DNA of 64,000 nucleotides. Source: Anaerolineales bacterium (GTDB taxonomy: Bacteria; Chloroflexota; Anaerolineae; Anaerolineales; Villigracilaceae). Made by a program: the position numbers and the translations under genes. The stretch lies in contig JADZCC010000013.1 of assembly GCA_020851785.1 (NCBI GenBank), positions 1 to 64,000 on the forward strand, written 5' to 3'. Position 1 is the first letter of the stretch, and each line of letters starts with the position of its first letter. Shown piece by piece: positions 15,651 to 23,623 of the stretch. The notes beneath the pieces are model-generated. The model was not told where the DNA came from. It did no database searches and saw only the letters and a list, made by a program, of their open reading frames with translations.

Positions 15651-16832
15651 ATGCACGGGCGCGAACGCATGGCGTTGGCCATGCGCCACGAAATTGCCGA
15701 TCGCGTGCCGGTGATGTGTCAACTGGCGTTGGGGCATTACTTCCTCAACGCCGGGCTTAAGCCGCATGAGGTTTGGTTCACCAGCGAAGGCTTTGCCGAA
15801 GCCCTCGTGCAAATGCAAAGGCGTTATCAATTTGACGGGATTCTGATCAACCTGCCGGGCCGTCCGCGCGAGATCCTCAAGCACATTCAGAAAATCGAAG
15901 AGACCAAAAAAGGCGAAGTCGTCACCTGGCGCAACGGGCATGTGACCTTGATCCCCTGGGATGATAACGCCTTATACGTTTACGCGGCCCGCCCGGAACT
16001 CACGCCGCGCGCCGACTTGGCCGCACTAGACCCCGACAAGCTCGGCGCAGTGGATCAATTCACCGGCTACTTATGGAATACATATCACATCCCCTGGCTG
16101 GAAGGCAAATCAGACGGGGGCTTGTTGAGTGAAGCGCCAGATTACTTTGGCGATACGATTGACTTCGTGCGCGCCAAAACCAACGGGGAAATTTCCATTC
16201 ATGGCGAAGTCTTTTCTCCATTTACGCATTATCTGGAATTGATCGGTTATCAGAACGCAATCATCGGCCTGGTGAAGAGCAAGGAAAAGGTCAAAGCGTT
16301 GTTGGAGCGACTGACCGACGCGGTAATTGCCTGGGCGCAGACGCAGGCCCGGCACGGGGTGGACGCGATCTTAATTTCATCCGCTTTTGCGGGCGGCGGG
16401 TTCATCTCTCCCAAAATGTACACGGAATACGTCCTGCCTTACGAGCGTCGCGTTACGGAAGCGGTGAAGGCTTGCGGCGTTCCAGTCTACACGCACACGT
16501 GCGGAAAAATTGGCGACCGCCTGGGGTTGATGGAACAGACCGGTACGCAAGGCATTGACACGCTTGACCCGCACCCGCTGGGCAACGTGGATTTAGCCGA
16601 CGCAAAGAACGGCGTTGGGCAACGGCTCTTCCTTAAGGGAAATATGAACTCGGTTTCAATTTTGGAATACACAGACGAAGCCCAAGTCCGCGCCGAAGCC
16701 GGCCAACGGATCGAAGTTGGCAAACCCGGCGGCGGATACATCCTCAGCACGGCCTGTTCGGTTGCGCCGCATGTGGAGCCCTGGAAGTTGGAATTGCTCA
16801 CGCCGCTAGCCGAAGAACTTGGAAAATATTAA
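15651..16832 (+). CDS. UroD-fold protein with methyltransferase-type zinc site
   Basis: 393-residue member of the uroporphyrinogen decarboxylase superfamily. It carries His 282-x-Cys 284 (in YTHTCGKIGD) and a second Cys at about 369 (LSTACSV). This HxC...C zinc site is found in methylcobamide:coenzyme M and related methyltransferases (MtaA, MtbA, CmuA) and is absent from true heme-pathway UroD. The start motif HGRERMALAMRHEIADRVPV is normal for the superfamily. It lies 5 nt after the sugar permease, so it is co-transcribed, yet no corrinoid protein is nearby. Likely a methyl-transfer enzyme acting on something linked to the imported compound; this role is inference. Confidence 0.85.
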   Translation: MHGRERMALAMRHEIADRVPVMCQLALGHYFLNAGLKPHEVWFTSEGFAEALVQMQRRYQFDGILINLPGRPREILKHIQKIEETKKGEVVTWRNGHVTLIPWDDNALYVYAARPELTPRADLAALDPDKLGAVDQFTGYLWNTYHIPWLEGKSDGGLLSEAPDYFGDTIDFVRAKTNGEISIHGEVFSPFTHYLELIGYQNAIIGLVKSKEKVKALLERLTDAVIAWAQTQARHGVDAILISSAFAGGGFISPKMYTEYVLPYERRVTEAVKACGVPVYTHTCGKIGDRLGLMEQTGTQGIDTLDPHPLGNVDLADAKNGVGQRLFLKGNMNSVSILEYTDEAQVRAEAGQRIEVGKPGGGYILSTACSVAPHVEPWKLELLTPLAEELGKY

Positions 16833-16842
16833 GCGCTTCCAT

Positions 16843-16954
16843 ATTCTGCGTTCTCCATTCTGCATTCTACGTTCTTCATTCTCCATTCTGCATTCTGCGT
16901 TCTCCATTCTCCATTCTCCATTCTACATTCTGCATTCCTCATTCTCTATTCTCC
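16843..16954 (+). repeat. Heptamer tandem repeat, 16 units of (A/G)TTCTNC
   Basis: Sixteen consecutive 7-bp units are readable from 16843 to 16954 (ATTCTGC, GTTCTCC, ATTCTAC, ATTCTCC and similar), with two slightly degenerate units near the end. The array fills the space between the UroD-like gene and the -10 box of ctlX. The ORF running through it has a 7-residue repeat because three units equal 21 bp; I do not regard it as a gene. Confidence 0.9.
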
Positions 16955-16961
16955 GCTCCCC

Positions 16962-16970
16962 TGTTACAAT
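16962..16970 (+). promoter_or_regulatory. Extended -10 promoter of ctlX
   Basis: TGTTACAAT (TACAAT at 16965-16970) follows the repeat array. The -35 position falls inside the last heptamers, and the ATG is 29 nt downstream with a GGAG site. Confidence 0.5.
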
Positions 16971-16999
16971 CTCCATAGAATCCTACCTTTGGAGACTCA

Positions 17000-17929
17000 A
17001 TGAATTATCAACACGTACAATCTCCGGCTTCGGTCGTCATGATTCGCCCGCATCAATTCAGGTCGAATCCGCAAACGGCGGCGGACAACGCTTTTCAGTT
17101 TACGCAAACAGCCCTTTCGCCAGAAACGCTGGCCAAACAAGCCCTGGATGAGTTTGATCAAGTTGCCGAGGCGCTGACCGATCACGGGGTGAAGGTTCAC
17201 GTCTTCGACGATTTCGGCAAAAATGACACGCCCGATTCCGTCTTCCCCAACAACTGGTTTTCAACGCATCACGGCGGGCGCGTGGCGCTCTACCCCATGT
17301 ACTCCCCCAATCGCCGCCGCGAACGCCGAACCGACGTGGTTGAAATGTTAAAGAAAACCTACCGCGTGCAGGAAGTGATTGATTACTCCGGACTGGAATA
17401 CGACAATTTATTTTTGGAAGGCACCGGCGCGATGGTCTTCGATCATGTCGAGCGGCTGGCCTACGTCAGCCGCTCCAACCGCGCCGACCCGATTATTTTG
17501 GAACGGTTCTGCACCACCTTTGGCTACGAACCCATGGCCTTCGACACGGCTGACGAACACGGGAAATCCATCTATCACACCAACGTGATGATGAGCGTCG
17601 CCGCCGAATATGCGCTCATCTGCCTGGATTTGATCGGCGATGTGGCGCGGCGCAATGAAATTGAAGCGCGCCTCACGCACAGCGGGCGGCAGGTGATTAA
17701 CCTCAGCCGAAGCCAGGTTTCAGAATTTGCGGGAAACGCCCTCGAACTCACCGGCGCCACAGACCGCGTGCTGGCCATTTCTCAGCGGGGGTTAAAGGCC
17801 CTCGAGGCTGAGCAGGTTCGGGTCATAGAAAGAAGCGCGCAAATCCTGCCGATGAGCATCCCCACCATCGAGTTGGCGGGCGGCTCGGTGCGGTGTATGC
17901 TCGCCGGAATCCATCTCACCGCCAGATAA
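17000..17929 (+). CDS. ctlX: CtlX-type citrulline-utilisation hydrolase (amidinotransferase fold)
   Basis: 309-residue member of the guanidino-group-modifying superfamily that includes arginine deiminase and dimethylargininase. The catalytic set is visible: Asp and Asn in DSVFPNNWFSTHH (about 78-90), His in KSIYHTNVMMS (about 193), and the nucleophilic Cys about 299 in GGSVRCMLAGIH. The gene lies directly before an MFS transporter, which could supply its substrate. A GGAG site and the first ATG support the start. The citrulline/ornithine-type substrate is taken from the named family and not visible in sequence. Confidence 0.88.
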   Translation: MNYQHVQSPASVVMIRPHQFRSNPQTAADNAFQFTQTALSPETLAKQALDEFDQVAEALTDHGVKVHVFDDFGKNDTPDSVFPNNWFSTHHGGRVALYPMYSPNRRRERRTDVVEMLKKTYRVQEVIDYSGLEYDNLFLEGTGAMVFDHVERLAYVSRSNRADPIILERFCTTFGYEPMAFDTADEHGKSIYHTNVMMSVAAEYALICLDLIGDVARRNEIEARLTHSGRQVINLSRSQVSEFAGNALELTGATDRVLAISQRGLKALEAEQVRVIERSAQILPMSIPTIELAGGSVRCMLAGIHLTAR

Positions 17930-17936
17930 ACCCAGC

Positions 17937-19178
17937 ATGTTCACAAAAATTAAATTTTTCTTCAAACAATATCCCAATCAATATTGGTTAATGACCGTCG
18001 GCGTGATCGTCAGCACGATGGGCGGAAGCATGGTCTGGCCCTTCATGCTGATCTACGCCAGCGAAAAGCTGAATTTACAATTGAGCGCGGCGGCCATGCT
18101 GATTTCGATTTACGCCGCCACCGGGCTGTTTGCTTCGCTCTTGGCGGGCGCGCTCGCCGATAAAATTGGGCGCAAAGCCGTGATGGTCTTCAGCCTGGCC
18201 ATGACGGGGCTTTCCTACTTCTTATTGATGAAAGCCGATACTTACCCAGAGTTTGTGGCCCTGATGATTTTGATCGGCTTCTCCAACCCGCTCTATCAAG
18301 TCGGCGCAGACGCCATGCTCGCGGATATGATTCCTTCCGAAAAAAGGTCCGACGCGTATTCGATTAATCGCATCGCCAACAATGCGGCCTTCGCGCTGGG
18401 CCCGGCCGTCGGCGGCTTTCTCGCCTCCACCTCTTACACGCTGGCCTTTTATGCGGCCACCAGCGGCTTTCTTACTTACAGCGCTTTGATGCTCGTCTTC
18501 GCCAAAGAAACTTTACAAAAAAATCCAAAGCCTGTTTCGCTGGAAGAAGTCGAAGCCGCCGTCACGCTCAATCAGGATGGCTTCCTCAACATCCTCAAAG
18601 ACAAAAGCTACATGGCCTTCACCCTGCTGATGGGCATCGGTCTCACCGCGCCGACCATGCTCTGGGTTTTAATGCCCGTGTACGCCAAGACAAATTTCAA
18701 CATCAACGAAGCGCTCTACGGCTGGATTCCCACCACCAACGCCATCATGTGCGTCTTTTTGCAATACGCGGTCACGCAAATCACGCGCAAACATCACACC
18801 CTGCCGGTCACCGCCATTGGCATGTTCATTTACGCAGTCAGCGTGGGCAGTGTGGCGCTGATGACCAACTTTTGGGGCTTCCTCCTCAGCATGGTGATCC
18901 TCACCTTTGGCGAACTCACCATCGTACCCACCGCCAGCAAATACGTGGCGGATATTTCCCCCGCACACCTCCGCGGCCGCTACATGAGCGTCTATTGGTT
19001 TGGTTGGGGGCTGGCGCGCACGCTCTCGCCATTAATTGGCGGCTATCTCAACGACGCTTTTTCCCCGCAAGCCATTTGGATCGGCGGATTGGCGCTGGGG
19101 CTGATCAGTTCCATTGGGATCTTCGCCCTCGCCAGCGCTTCCAAAACCAAAGCCGCTCCGCTCCTCGCCGACAACTGA
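17937..19178 (+). CDS. Major facilitator superfamily transporter
   Basis: 413-residue, 12-helix transporter. The motif ALADKIGRKAVMVFS (about 79-93) is the conserved loop 2-3 signature of the superfamily. A second copy-like element is SPAHLRGRYMSVYWFGWG near 341-358. It starts 7 nt after ctlX and is presumably co-transcribed. Substrate not assignable; coupling to ctlX suggests an amino acid or guanidino compound, but drug-type efflux is equally compatible. Confidence 0.9.
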   Translation: MFTKIKFFFKQYPNQYWLMTVGVIVSTMGGSMVWPFMLIYASEKLNLQLSAAAMLISIYAATGLFASLLAGALADKIGRKAVMVFSLAMTGLSYFLLMKADTYPEFVALMILIGFSNPLYQVGADAMLADMIPSEKRSDAYSINRIANNAAFALGPAVGGFLASTSYTLAFYAATSGFLTYSALMLVFAKETLQKNPKPVSLEEVEAAVTLNQDGFLNILKDKSYMAFTLLMGIGLTAPTMLWVLMPVYAKTNFNINEALYGWIPTTNAIMCVFLQYAVTQITRKHHTLPVTAIGMFIYAVSVGSVALMTNFWGFLLSMVILTFGELTIVPTASKYVADISPAHLRGRYMSVYWFGWGLARTLSPLIGGYLNDAFSPQAIWIGGLALGLISSIGIFALASASKTKAAPLLADN

Positions 19179-19223
19179 TTCTATTTACGGATAAATTCCC
19201 CACCCTTTAAAAGCAGGCCAAGC

Positions 19224-19820
19224 ATGATCTCAGCCAAACGCCCCGTCTTCTTCAATGGAGAAAACCCCGCCATCACCTTATACGACTCCACCCTGGAGCA
19301 AAAACTGGCCGTCGCCAGTTTTTGGCATTGCGCCGACAGTCCGCTGGGCGTGGGGCGCGTCCTCATCTTCTGGCTCGCCAACCCCATATCAGGAGTTGGC
19401 GCGGGCGGAATCTTCACCGACAACCCAACGCTGGCCCAAGCGCTGGTAAACAACCTGGTCCGCCACTTCCCCGAATTCAAAGGCATTCCCATTGAAACTT
19501 TAGCGCTCATTACAGCAGAATCCAGTCCGCGCTACGATGGAAAAAGTTATCAGGTTTTGTGCCAAACGTCAGACGCAAAAATTGACCTGGAATGGCAGGA
19601 AGCGCTGGATCGCAAACAAATCCTGTGGGACGAATTCCCCGCCGGAGAAACCGCCTACGACCTGACGACCACGATCCGCCCGTGCCGTGTGGGGCGCATC
19701 AAAATCAACAACTCTTTAATTGCCGGAGAAGTCAAAGTAGTTCAAGATGAAAACGGCGTCTTCTCCAGTTCCGCATTTTTAGCCTTTGCCGAAACCTGGG
19801 TCGGGCCGTTAAATTCATAA
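19224..19820 (+). CDS. Uncharacterised 198-residue soluble protein
   Basis: I do not recognise this protein. It is soluble, starts MISAKRPVFFNGENPAITLYDSTL, has a Gly-rich turn (PISGVGAGGIFTDNP, about 53-67) and ends in FAETWVGPLNS. No catalytic motif or signal peptide is evident. The final codons AAT TCA TAA coincide with the 9-bp sequence duplicated on the far side of the adjacent MITE-like element, so that element inserted exactly at the end of this gene. Codon use looks like the neighbours. Confidence 0.6.
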   Translation: MISAKRPVFFNGENPAITLYDSTLEQKLAVASFWHCADSPLGVGRVLIFWLANPISGVGAGGIFTDNPTLAQALVNNLVRHFPEFKGIPIETLALITAESSPRYDGKSYQVLCQTSDAKIDLEWQEALDRKQILWDEFPAGETAYDLTTTIRPCRVGRIKINNSLIAGEVKVVQDENGVFSSSAFLAFAETWVGPLNS

Positions 19821-19967
19821 CTCACCTTACGCAGTTTTGCGAAAATTCTTAAATTCTCCCTCACCCTAACCCTCTCCCAAGGGGAGAGGGGACTCCCTTC
19901 TCCAACGGGACGCGTGCCCGAAAGGGTAGAAGGGTTGGGGATGAGGGCGCGTAAGGTGAATTCATAA
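19812..19967. mobile_element. MITE-like element (138 bp) with terminal inverted repeats and 9-bp target duplication
   Basis: AATTCATAA occurs at 19812-19820 and again at 19959-19967. Between the copies, CACCTTACGC (19823-19832) and GCGTAAGGTG (19949-19958) are perfect 10-bp terminal inverted repeats. The interior is an imperfect palindrome built on CCCTCACCCTAACCCTCTCC with a perfect CCCTCTCCC/GGGAGAGGG hairpin, a motif seen in intergenic repeats of many bacteria. The element has no coding capacity, so it would need a transposase in trans. Confidence 0.75.
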
Positions 19968-20022
19968 TTCTTCTTACGCTTCTCTGATGTAATACCCGCC
20001 GTTCAAAGCGCGTCCAACCTGC

Positions 20023-20862
20023 ATGAAGAACATTACTATCTCCCAAATCATAGAACCCAAATTAGTCATGGAAGGCGCGGGCGTGCTCCTACGTCGCTCG
20101 TTTGGCCCGCACGTCAGCAACCAGCACGATCCCTTTTTGCTGTTCGACCATTTCGCCTTCAACAACCCAATGGAAGGCCCCCTGCGCGGCTTCCCCATGC
20201 ACCCGCATCGCGGCATCGAAACCGTCACCTACATGCTGGAGGGAGAAGTCAGTCACCGCGACAGCCTCGGCAACGCCGGAACCATCGGCGGCGGCGACGT
20301 GCAATGGATGACTTCGGGGAGCGGCATTCTGCACGAAGAAATGCCGCGGCGCGGCCCCGGCGGAAATATTTACGGCTTTCAGCTTTGGGTCAATTTGCCC
20401 GCCGCGCAAAAAATGAGCGCGCCGCGTTATCAGGAAATCAAAGCGTCTTCCATCCCCGTCGTTGAAAAAGACGGAGCCGCGATTCGACTCGTGGCCGGAA
20501 CAATGGATGGACTCAACGGCCCCGTGACAGAAATCGCCGCCGCGCCGCTCTATCTGGACGTGAAGCTGGCTACTGCTTCGAAATTCATTTGCCCCATCCC
20601 CAGCGGACATTCCGTCCGCGCGTATGTGTTTGAAGGCGCAGGCGAATTTTCCGGTCAGCTGGTGGAATCTGTCAGCATGGTGGCTTTCAACGCAGACGGC
20701 GACCAGCTTGAAGTTAAGAGCGAAGCGGGAGTCCGCTTTATGCTGATAGCGGGCGCGCCCTTCCAAGAGTCCATCGTGCCATACGGCCCGTTTGTGATGA
20801 ACACGGCGGAAGAGATTCAGCAAGCCATCGCCGATTTGCGAAGCGGCAGTTTCGTTAAATAA
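20023..20862 (+). CDS. Pirin-family bicupin protein
   Basis: 279-residue pirin. The N-terminal cupin has the metal-binding set His-x-His in GFPMHPHRGIETVTYMLEGE (about 57-76) and His-x-Glu in SGSGILHEEMP (about 102-112), with the GPHVSNQHDPFLLFDHF motif before it. The C-terminal cupin (PLYLDVKLATASKF onward) lacks clear metal ligands. Some pirins have quercetinase activity and others act as redox sensors; which applies here cannot be told. Bounded by the MITE-like element and a bidirectional terminator. Confidence 0.93.
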   Translation: MKNITISQIIEPKLVMEGAGVLLRRSFGPHVSNQHDPFLLFDHFAFNNPMEGPLRGFPMHPHRGIETVTYMLEGEVSHRDSLGNAGTIGGGDVQWMTSGSGILHEEMPRRGPGGNIYGFQLWVNLPAAQKMSAPRYQEIKASSIPVVEKDGAAIRLVAGTMDGLNGPVTEIAAAPLYLDVKLATASKFICPIPSGHSVRAYVFEGAGEFSGQLVESVSMVAFNADGDQLEVKSEAGVRFMLIAGAPFQESIVPYGPFVMNTAEEIQQAIADLRSGSFVK

Positions 20863-20894
20863 AAAAATCCCCGCAATTTCGCGGGGATTTTTTT
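20861..20894. terminator. Bidirectional terminator between pirin and the lipoprotein pair
   Basis: ATCCCCGC (20867-20874) pairs with GCGGGGAT (20881-20888), flanked by seven A on the left and seven T on the right. It sits between convergent genes. Confidence 0.9.
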
Positions 20895-20897
20895 ATG

Positions 20898-21623
20898 CTA
20901 CGGAGCGGTTACTTTCAAATTATCAAAGGAAGTTTTCAAATTACCTTGATCTTGCGTCCCAGTGAAAAAACCAATCCAGCCAGGTCCTAAATCTGAATTG
21001 CTGATTTCGCCCAGCAAAGTATCATTGACGTAATATTTGAAAGTTCCGCCTCGCGCCTCTACTTTGAGGTGATTGGTGACTTTACCAGTGAGGATAGTGG
21101 AAGATGGAGTCCAATCCACCAAATATTGAGGTTTTTTATCAAAGCCGCTCTTCGTAAAGGCATAATACCCGTCTCCGTCAATTAGAAAGGTATAGAATTC
21201 AGCTGTAGCTTCGCTGTAATTAAAAATTAAGCCAAGTATATATTTATCCGGTCCATCTACAACAGCTACGTCTCCTTCATATACAAAGTCACTGGGGGTA
21301 GTATAAGCATCACAGTAATTCCAGCCTATCCAATTTGGGGGCGTTATATCTAAAGAAAACTGACCATTCTTAGGGATCCAATTCACCTTATCGCCGATAC
21401 TCTCACCGCCAAAACAACTTGTTGGCGGAAACTCAGACTCCTCAAAAAGAACCGGGTTTGGCGTTGGAGATGGAAGCAACGTAGTAGTTGGAACTGGCGT
21501 ATTGGTCGGGATTGGCGTATTGGTTGGAACTGGCGTCGGCGCACCAAAAATACCCGAAGCGGCAGAACAAGCCAAAGCCGACAATACCAACAAGGCTAGC
21601 AAAATAACAATTTTGTTCTTCAT
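20898..21623 (-). CDS. Lipoprotein with jelly-roll/laminin-G-like domain, paralogue 1
   Basis: 241-residue lipoprotein: signal peptide ending LSALAC (Cys 19), a PTNTP-rich linker to about 60, then a beta-rich domain of about 180 residues. Motifs such as FVYEGDVAVVDGPDKYILGLIFNY, YYAFTKSG, NHLKVEARGGTFKYYVND and GWIGFFTG...SFDNLKV are typical of concanavalin-like domains (DUF1080 or laminin-G-like). These usually bind carbohydrate or another surface ligand. Two to three Cys are present in the domain. Preceded by AAGGAG and by a close paralogue 76 nt upstream. Confidence 0.85.
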   Translation of the reverse strand: MKNKIVILLALLVLSALACSAASGIFGAPTPVPTNTPIPTNTPVPTTTLLPSPTPNPVLFEESEFPPTSCFGGESIGDKVNWIPKNGQFSLDITPPNWIGWNYCDAYTTPSDFVYEGDVAVVDGPDKYILGLIFNYSEATAEFYTFLIDGDGYYAFTKSGFDKKPQYLVDWTPSSTILTGKVTNHLKVEARGGTFKYYVNDTLLGEISNSDLGPGWIGFFTGTQDQGNLKTSFDNLKVTAP

Positions 21624-21699
21624 AACATTCTCCTTAAAAATTGTAGTTTACGACATTTTACCCACAAACTGGAAAAATAAACGCGCTGACAAAGGCGCT

Positions 21700-22404
21700 T
21701 TATGGGCTGGTCACTTTCAAATTATCAAAAGCGGCTTCCGCGCCTTGCTCATAGGTTTCGGCGATAAAGCCAATCCGGCCGGGGCCTAAAGCTGAATTGC
21801 TGATTTCGCCCAACAGCGAGTCGTTGACATAATATTTGAAGGAGTTGCCGTGCGCCGCCACTTTGAGGTGATTGGTCGCCGCGCCAGGATGGATAGAGAG
21901 CGACTCGCGCCAATCCACCAAAAATTGCGTTCCCGAGTTCGGGCCAGCTTTCATAAAAACGTAATATCCGCTAGTGCTAATGGCAAACACGTAAAATTCT
22001 TTCGCAGATTCGCTGTAATTAAAAATAAGACCAAGCGTATTTCCGCCCGGGCTATCCACAGCCGTCACATCTGCCTCGTAGATGAAATTATCCGGGGTGA
22101 TATAGGAGGGGCAGTAATTCCAAGCGGACCAATTTGGAGATTCTATAGTTAGATAAAACTGACCGTCTCGGGGCGTCCCACTTGTGCCGTTGCTGGGAGC
22201 CGTGGGCTCAAAACAACTCGTTGACGAAAATTCAGACTCCTCAAAAAGGACGGCGTCTGGCGTGGGAGAAGGAAGCGGCGTATTGGTTGGAAGCGGCGTA
22301 TTCGTTGCGAGCGGCGTGGGCGTGGCTAAAACATCTGCAACGCTTGAGCAGGCCAGGGCGGGTAAGACCAGCAAGGTCATAAAAATAAAGATCTTGTTTT
22401 TCAT
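21700..22404 (-). CDS. Lipoprotein with jelly-roll/laminin-G-like domain, paralogue 2
   Basis: 234-residue paralogue of the next gene, with the same plan: lipobox LPALAC, PTNTP linker, and beta domain with FIYEADVTAVDSPGGNTLG, YYVFMKAG, NHLKVAAHGNSFKYY and FDNLKVTSP. The ATG at 22404 is chosen because AAGGAG lies 7 nt upstream; the longer reading frame adds 19 residues without a ribosome site and spoils the signal peptide. A recent tandem duplication explains the pair. It is divergent from the NUDIX gene. Confidence 0.85.
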   Translation of the reverse strand: MKNKIFIFMTLLVLPALACSSVADVLATPTPLATNTPLPTNTPLPSPTPDAVLFEESEFSSTSCFEPTAPSNGTSGTPRDGQFYLTIESPNWSAWNYCPSYITPDNFIYEADVTAVDSPGGNTLGLIFNYSESAKEFYVFAISTSGYYVFMKAGPNSGTQFLVDWRESLSIHPGAATNHLKVAAHGNSFKYYVNDSLLGEISNSALGPGRIGFIAETYEQGAEAAFDNLKVTSP

Positions 22405-22459
22405 ACATTCTCCTTGGGTTATACTTTGGAACATCTTACTGCAAATCTGGGAAATCATC

Positions 22460-22927
22460 ATGCCTACAAAAGTACTCTACGGGCCACGGCTCGGCAAACA
22501 AGGGAAGTTACGCGCGGGGTGTTGCGCCATTTTATTTGACGAAACCCGCGAAAAAGTTTTGCTCACTCAACGGGCAGACAATGGCCGCTGGTGTCTGCCG
22601 GGCGGCCAAATGGAGGCCGGAGAAAGCGCCGCCGAAGCCTGCGAAAGGGAAGCCTGGGAAGAGACCGGCCTCAAAGTTCAGGTGAAGCGGCTGGTGGGCG
22701 TATATAGCAACCCCGACCTTTTGGTGATTTACCCCGACGGAAATCAGGCGACGTTTCTCATCCTCAGCTTTGAGGTGGAGTTGATTTCAGGAGTTTTAGG
22801 CCTGAGCGACGAAACCACCGCCTTTGGTTATTTCAGCCTCGCGGAAATGGACTCTCTGCCGATGCACGGACAGCATAAAATGCGCGTGGAAGACGCGCTC
22901 TCTGGAAGCGCGCCCTTCATCAAATAA
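22460..22927 (+). CDS. NUDIX hydrolase
   Basis: 155-residue hydrolase of nucleoside diphosphate derivatives. The full Nudix box GX5EX7REUXEEXGU is visible as GQMEAGESAAEACEREAWEE followed by TGL, at about residues 49-71. The start at 22460 gives a normal-length protein; the reading frame extends much further upstream but runs antisense through the lipoprotein gene. No strong ribosome site precedes it. Substrate unknown. Confidence 0.9.
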   Translation: MPTKVLYGPRLGKQGKLRAGCCAILFDETREKVLLTQRADNGRWCLPGGQMEAGESAAEACEREAWEETGLKVQVKRLVGVYSNPDLLVIYPDGNQATFLILSFEVELISGVLGLSDETTAFGYFSLAEMDSLPMHGQHKMRVEDALSGSAPFIK

Positions 22928-22951
22928 TCAACAAATAATCAACGAGGCTCC

Positions 22952-23581
22952 ATGAAACTTTCAATCCATTCCACGCTGGCGCTCTGCGGCATGTTCATTT
23001 TCAGTCTGGCTTGCAACACGCTTATCCCAACCAACCCGCCAGCGGATACATCGCCCCGACCTACGGACAATGAATTTGTTACCGTAAACCGCATTACGCT
23101 TGACGATGCCACGATGGATTTTTATGACGTGAACGGCGCAACTGAAAGCGAACTGCGCGATTCGATGAACGCGCTTCACCCGTCAGACCCGTACAATCCG
23201 GGCCAGTCTTACGACGCGCTGACAAACTGGTACGTCTCCTGGACCTGGGACGGCTACGGACAGGAAACGTGCGACCTTGAAAGCGCCGTGGTTCAGTATG
23301 AAATCACCGTGACCTTCCCGCGCTGGAACGCTCCGGCAGACGCTTCGCCTGAATTAATCAAAAAATGGAACCGCTATACCGAAAGTTTGGCGCGGCATGA
23401 AAAAGGTCACGTGGATTCTGTGATCGAGTATTATCCAAAAGTAGAGCAGGCGATTCAAAACGCCACCTGCTCCACAGCCGAAGCCGCCGCGCAAACCGTG
23501 ATGGCGGAACTACAAACCGTCAACAACGCCTATGACGCAGACACGGCGCATGGCGACACGCAAGGCGCGAGATTTCCATAA
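22952..23581 (+). CDS. DUF922-type lipoprotein, putative zinc peptidase
   Basis: 209-residue lipoprotein with an FSLAC lipobox (Cys 21). The C-terminal half has SLARHEKGHVDSVIEYY at about 147-163, an HExGH arrangement that resembles a zinc-peptidase site and is the hallmark of the DUF922 family. Segment FYDVNGATESELRDSMN near residue 55 is the conserved start of that domain. Enzymatic activity is inferred from the motif only. Followed by a small membrane protein gene. Confidence 0.85.
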   Translation: MKLSIHSTLALCGMFIFSLACNTLIPTNPPADTSPRPTDNEFVTVNRITLDDATMDFYDVNGATESELRDSMNALHPSDPYNPGQSYDALTNWYVSWTWDGYGQETCDLESAVVQYEITVTFPRWNAPADASPELIKKWNRYTESLARHEKGHVDSVIEYYPKVEQAIQNATCSTAEAAAQTVMAELQTVNNAYDADTAHGDTQGARFP

Positions 23582-23623
23582 TTGCGACTTTTTATCTTAT
23601 CCATAAAATTTAGAGGAGCTTGC

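Noticed and set aside
15651..16832. Heme-pathway uroporphyrinogen decarboxylase
   Set aside because: Carries the HxC...C zinc ligands of methyltransferases and is not near other heme genes.
16843..16954. CRISPR array
   Set aside because: Units are 7 bp without unique spacers.
16819..17151. ORF with heptapeptide-like ILHS/ILRS repeats
   Set aside because: It is a product of the 7-bp tandem repeat and runs into ctlX in another frame.
20089..20823. 244-codon antisense ORF
   Set aside because: Shadow of the pirin gene, rich in His/Arg/Ala from G/C-rich codons.
22184..22459. N-terminal extension of the NUDIX reading frame
   Set aside because: It is antisense to a lipoprotein gene with a clean signal peptide; the protein from 22460 has normal length.
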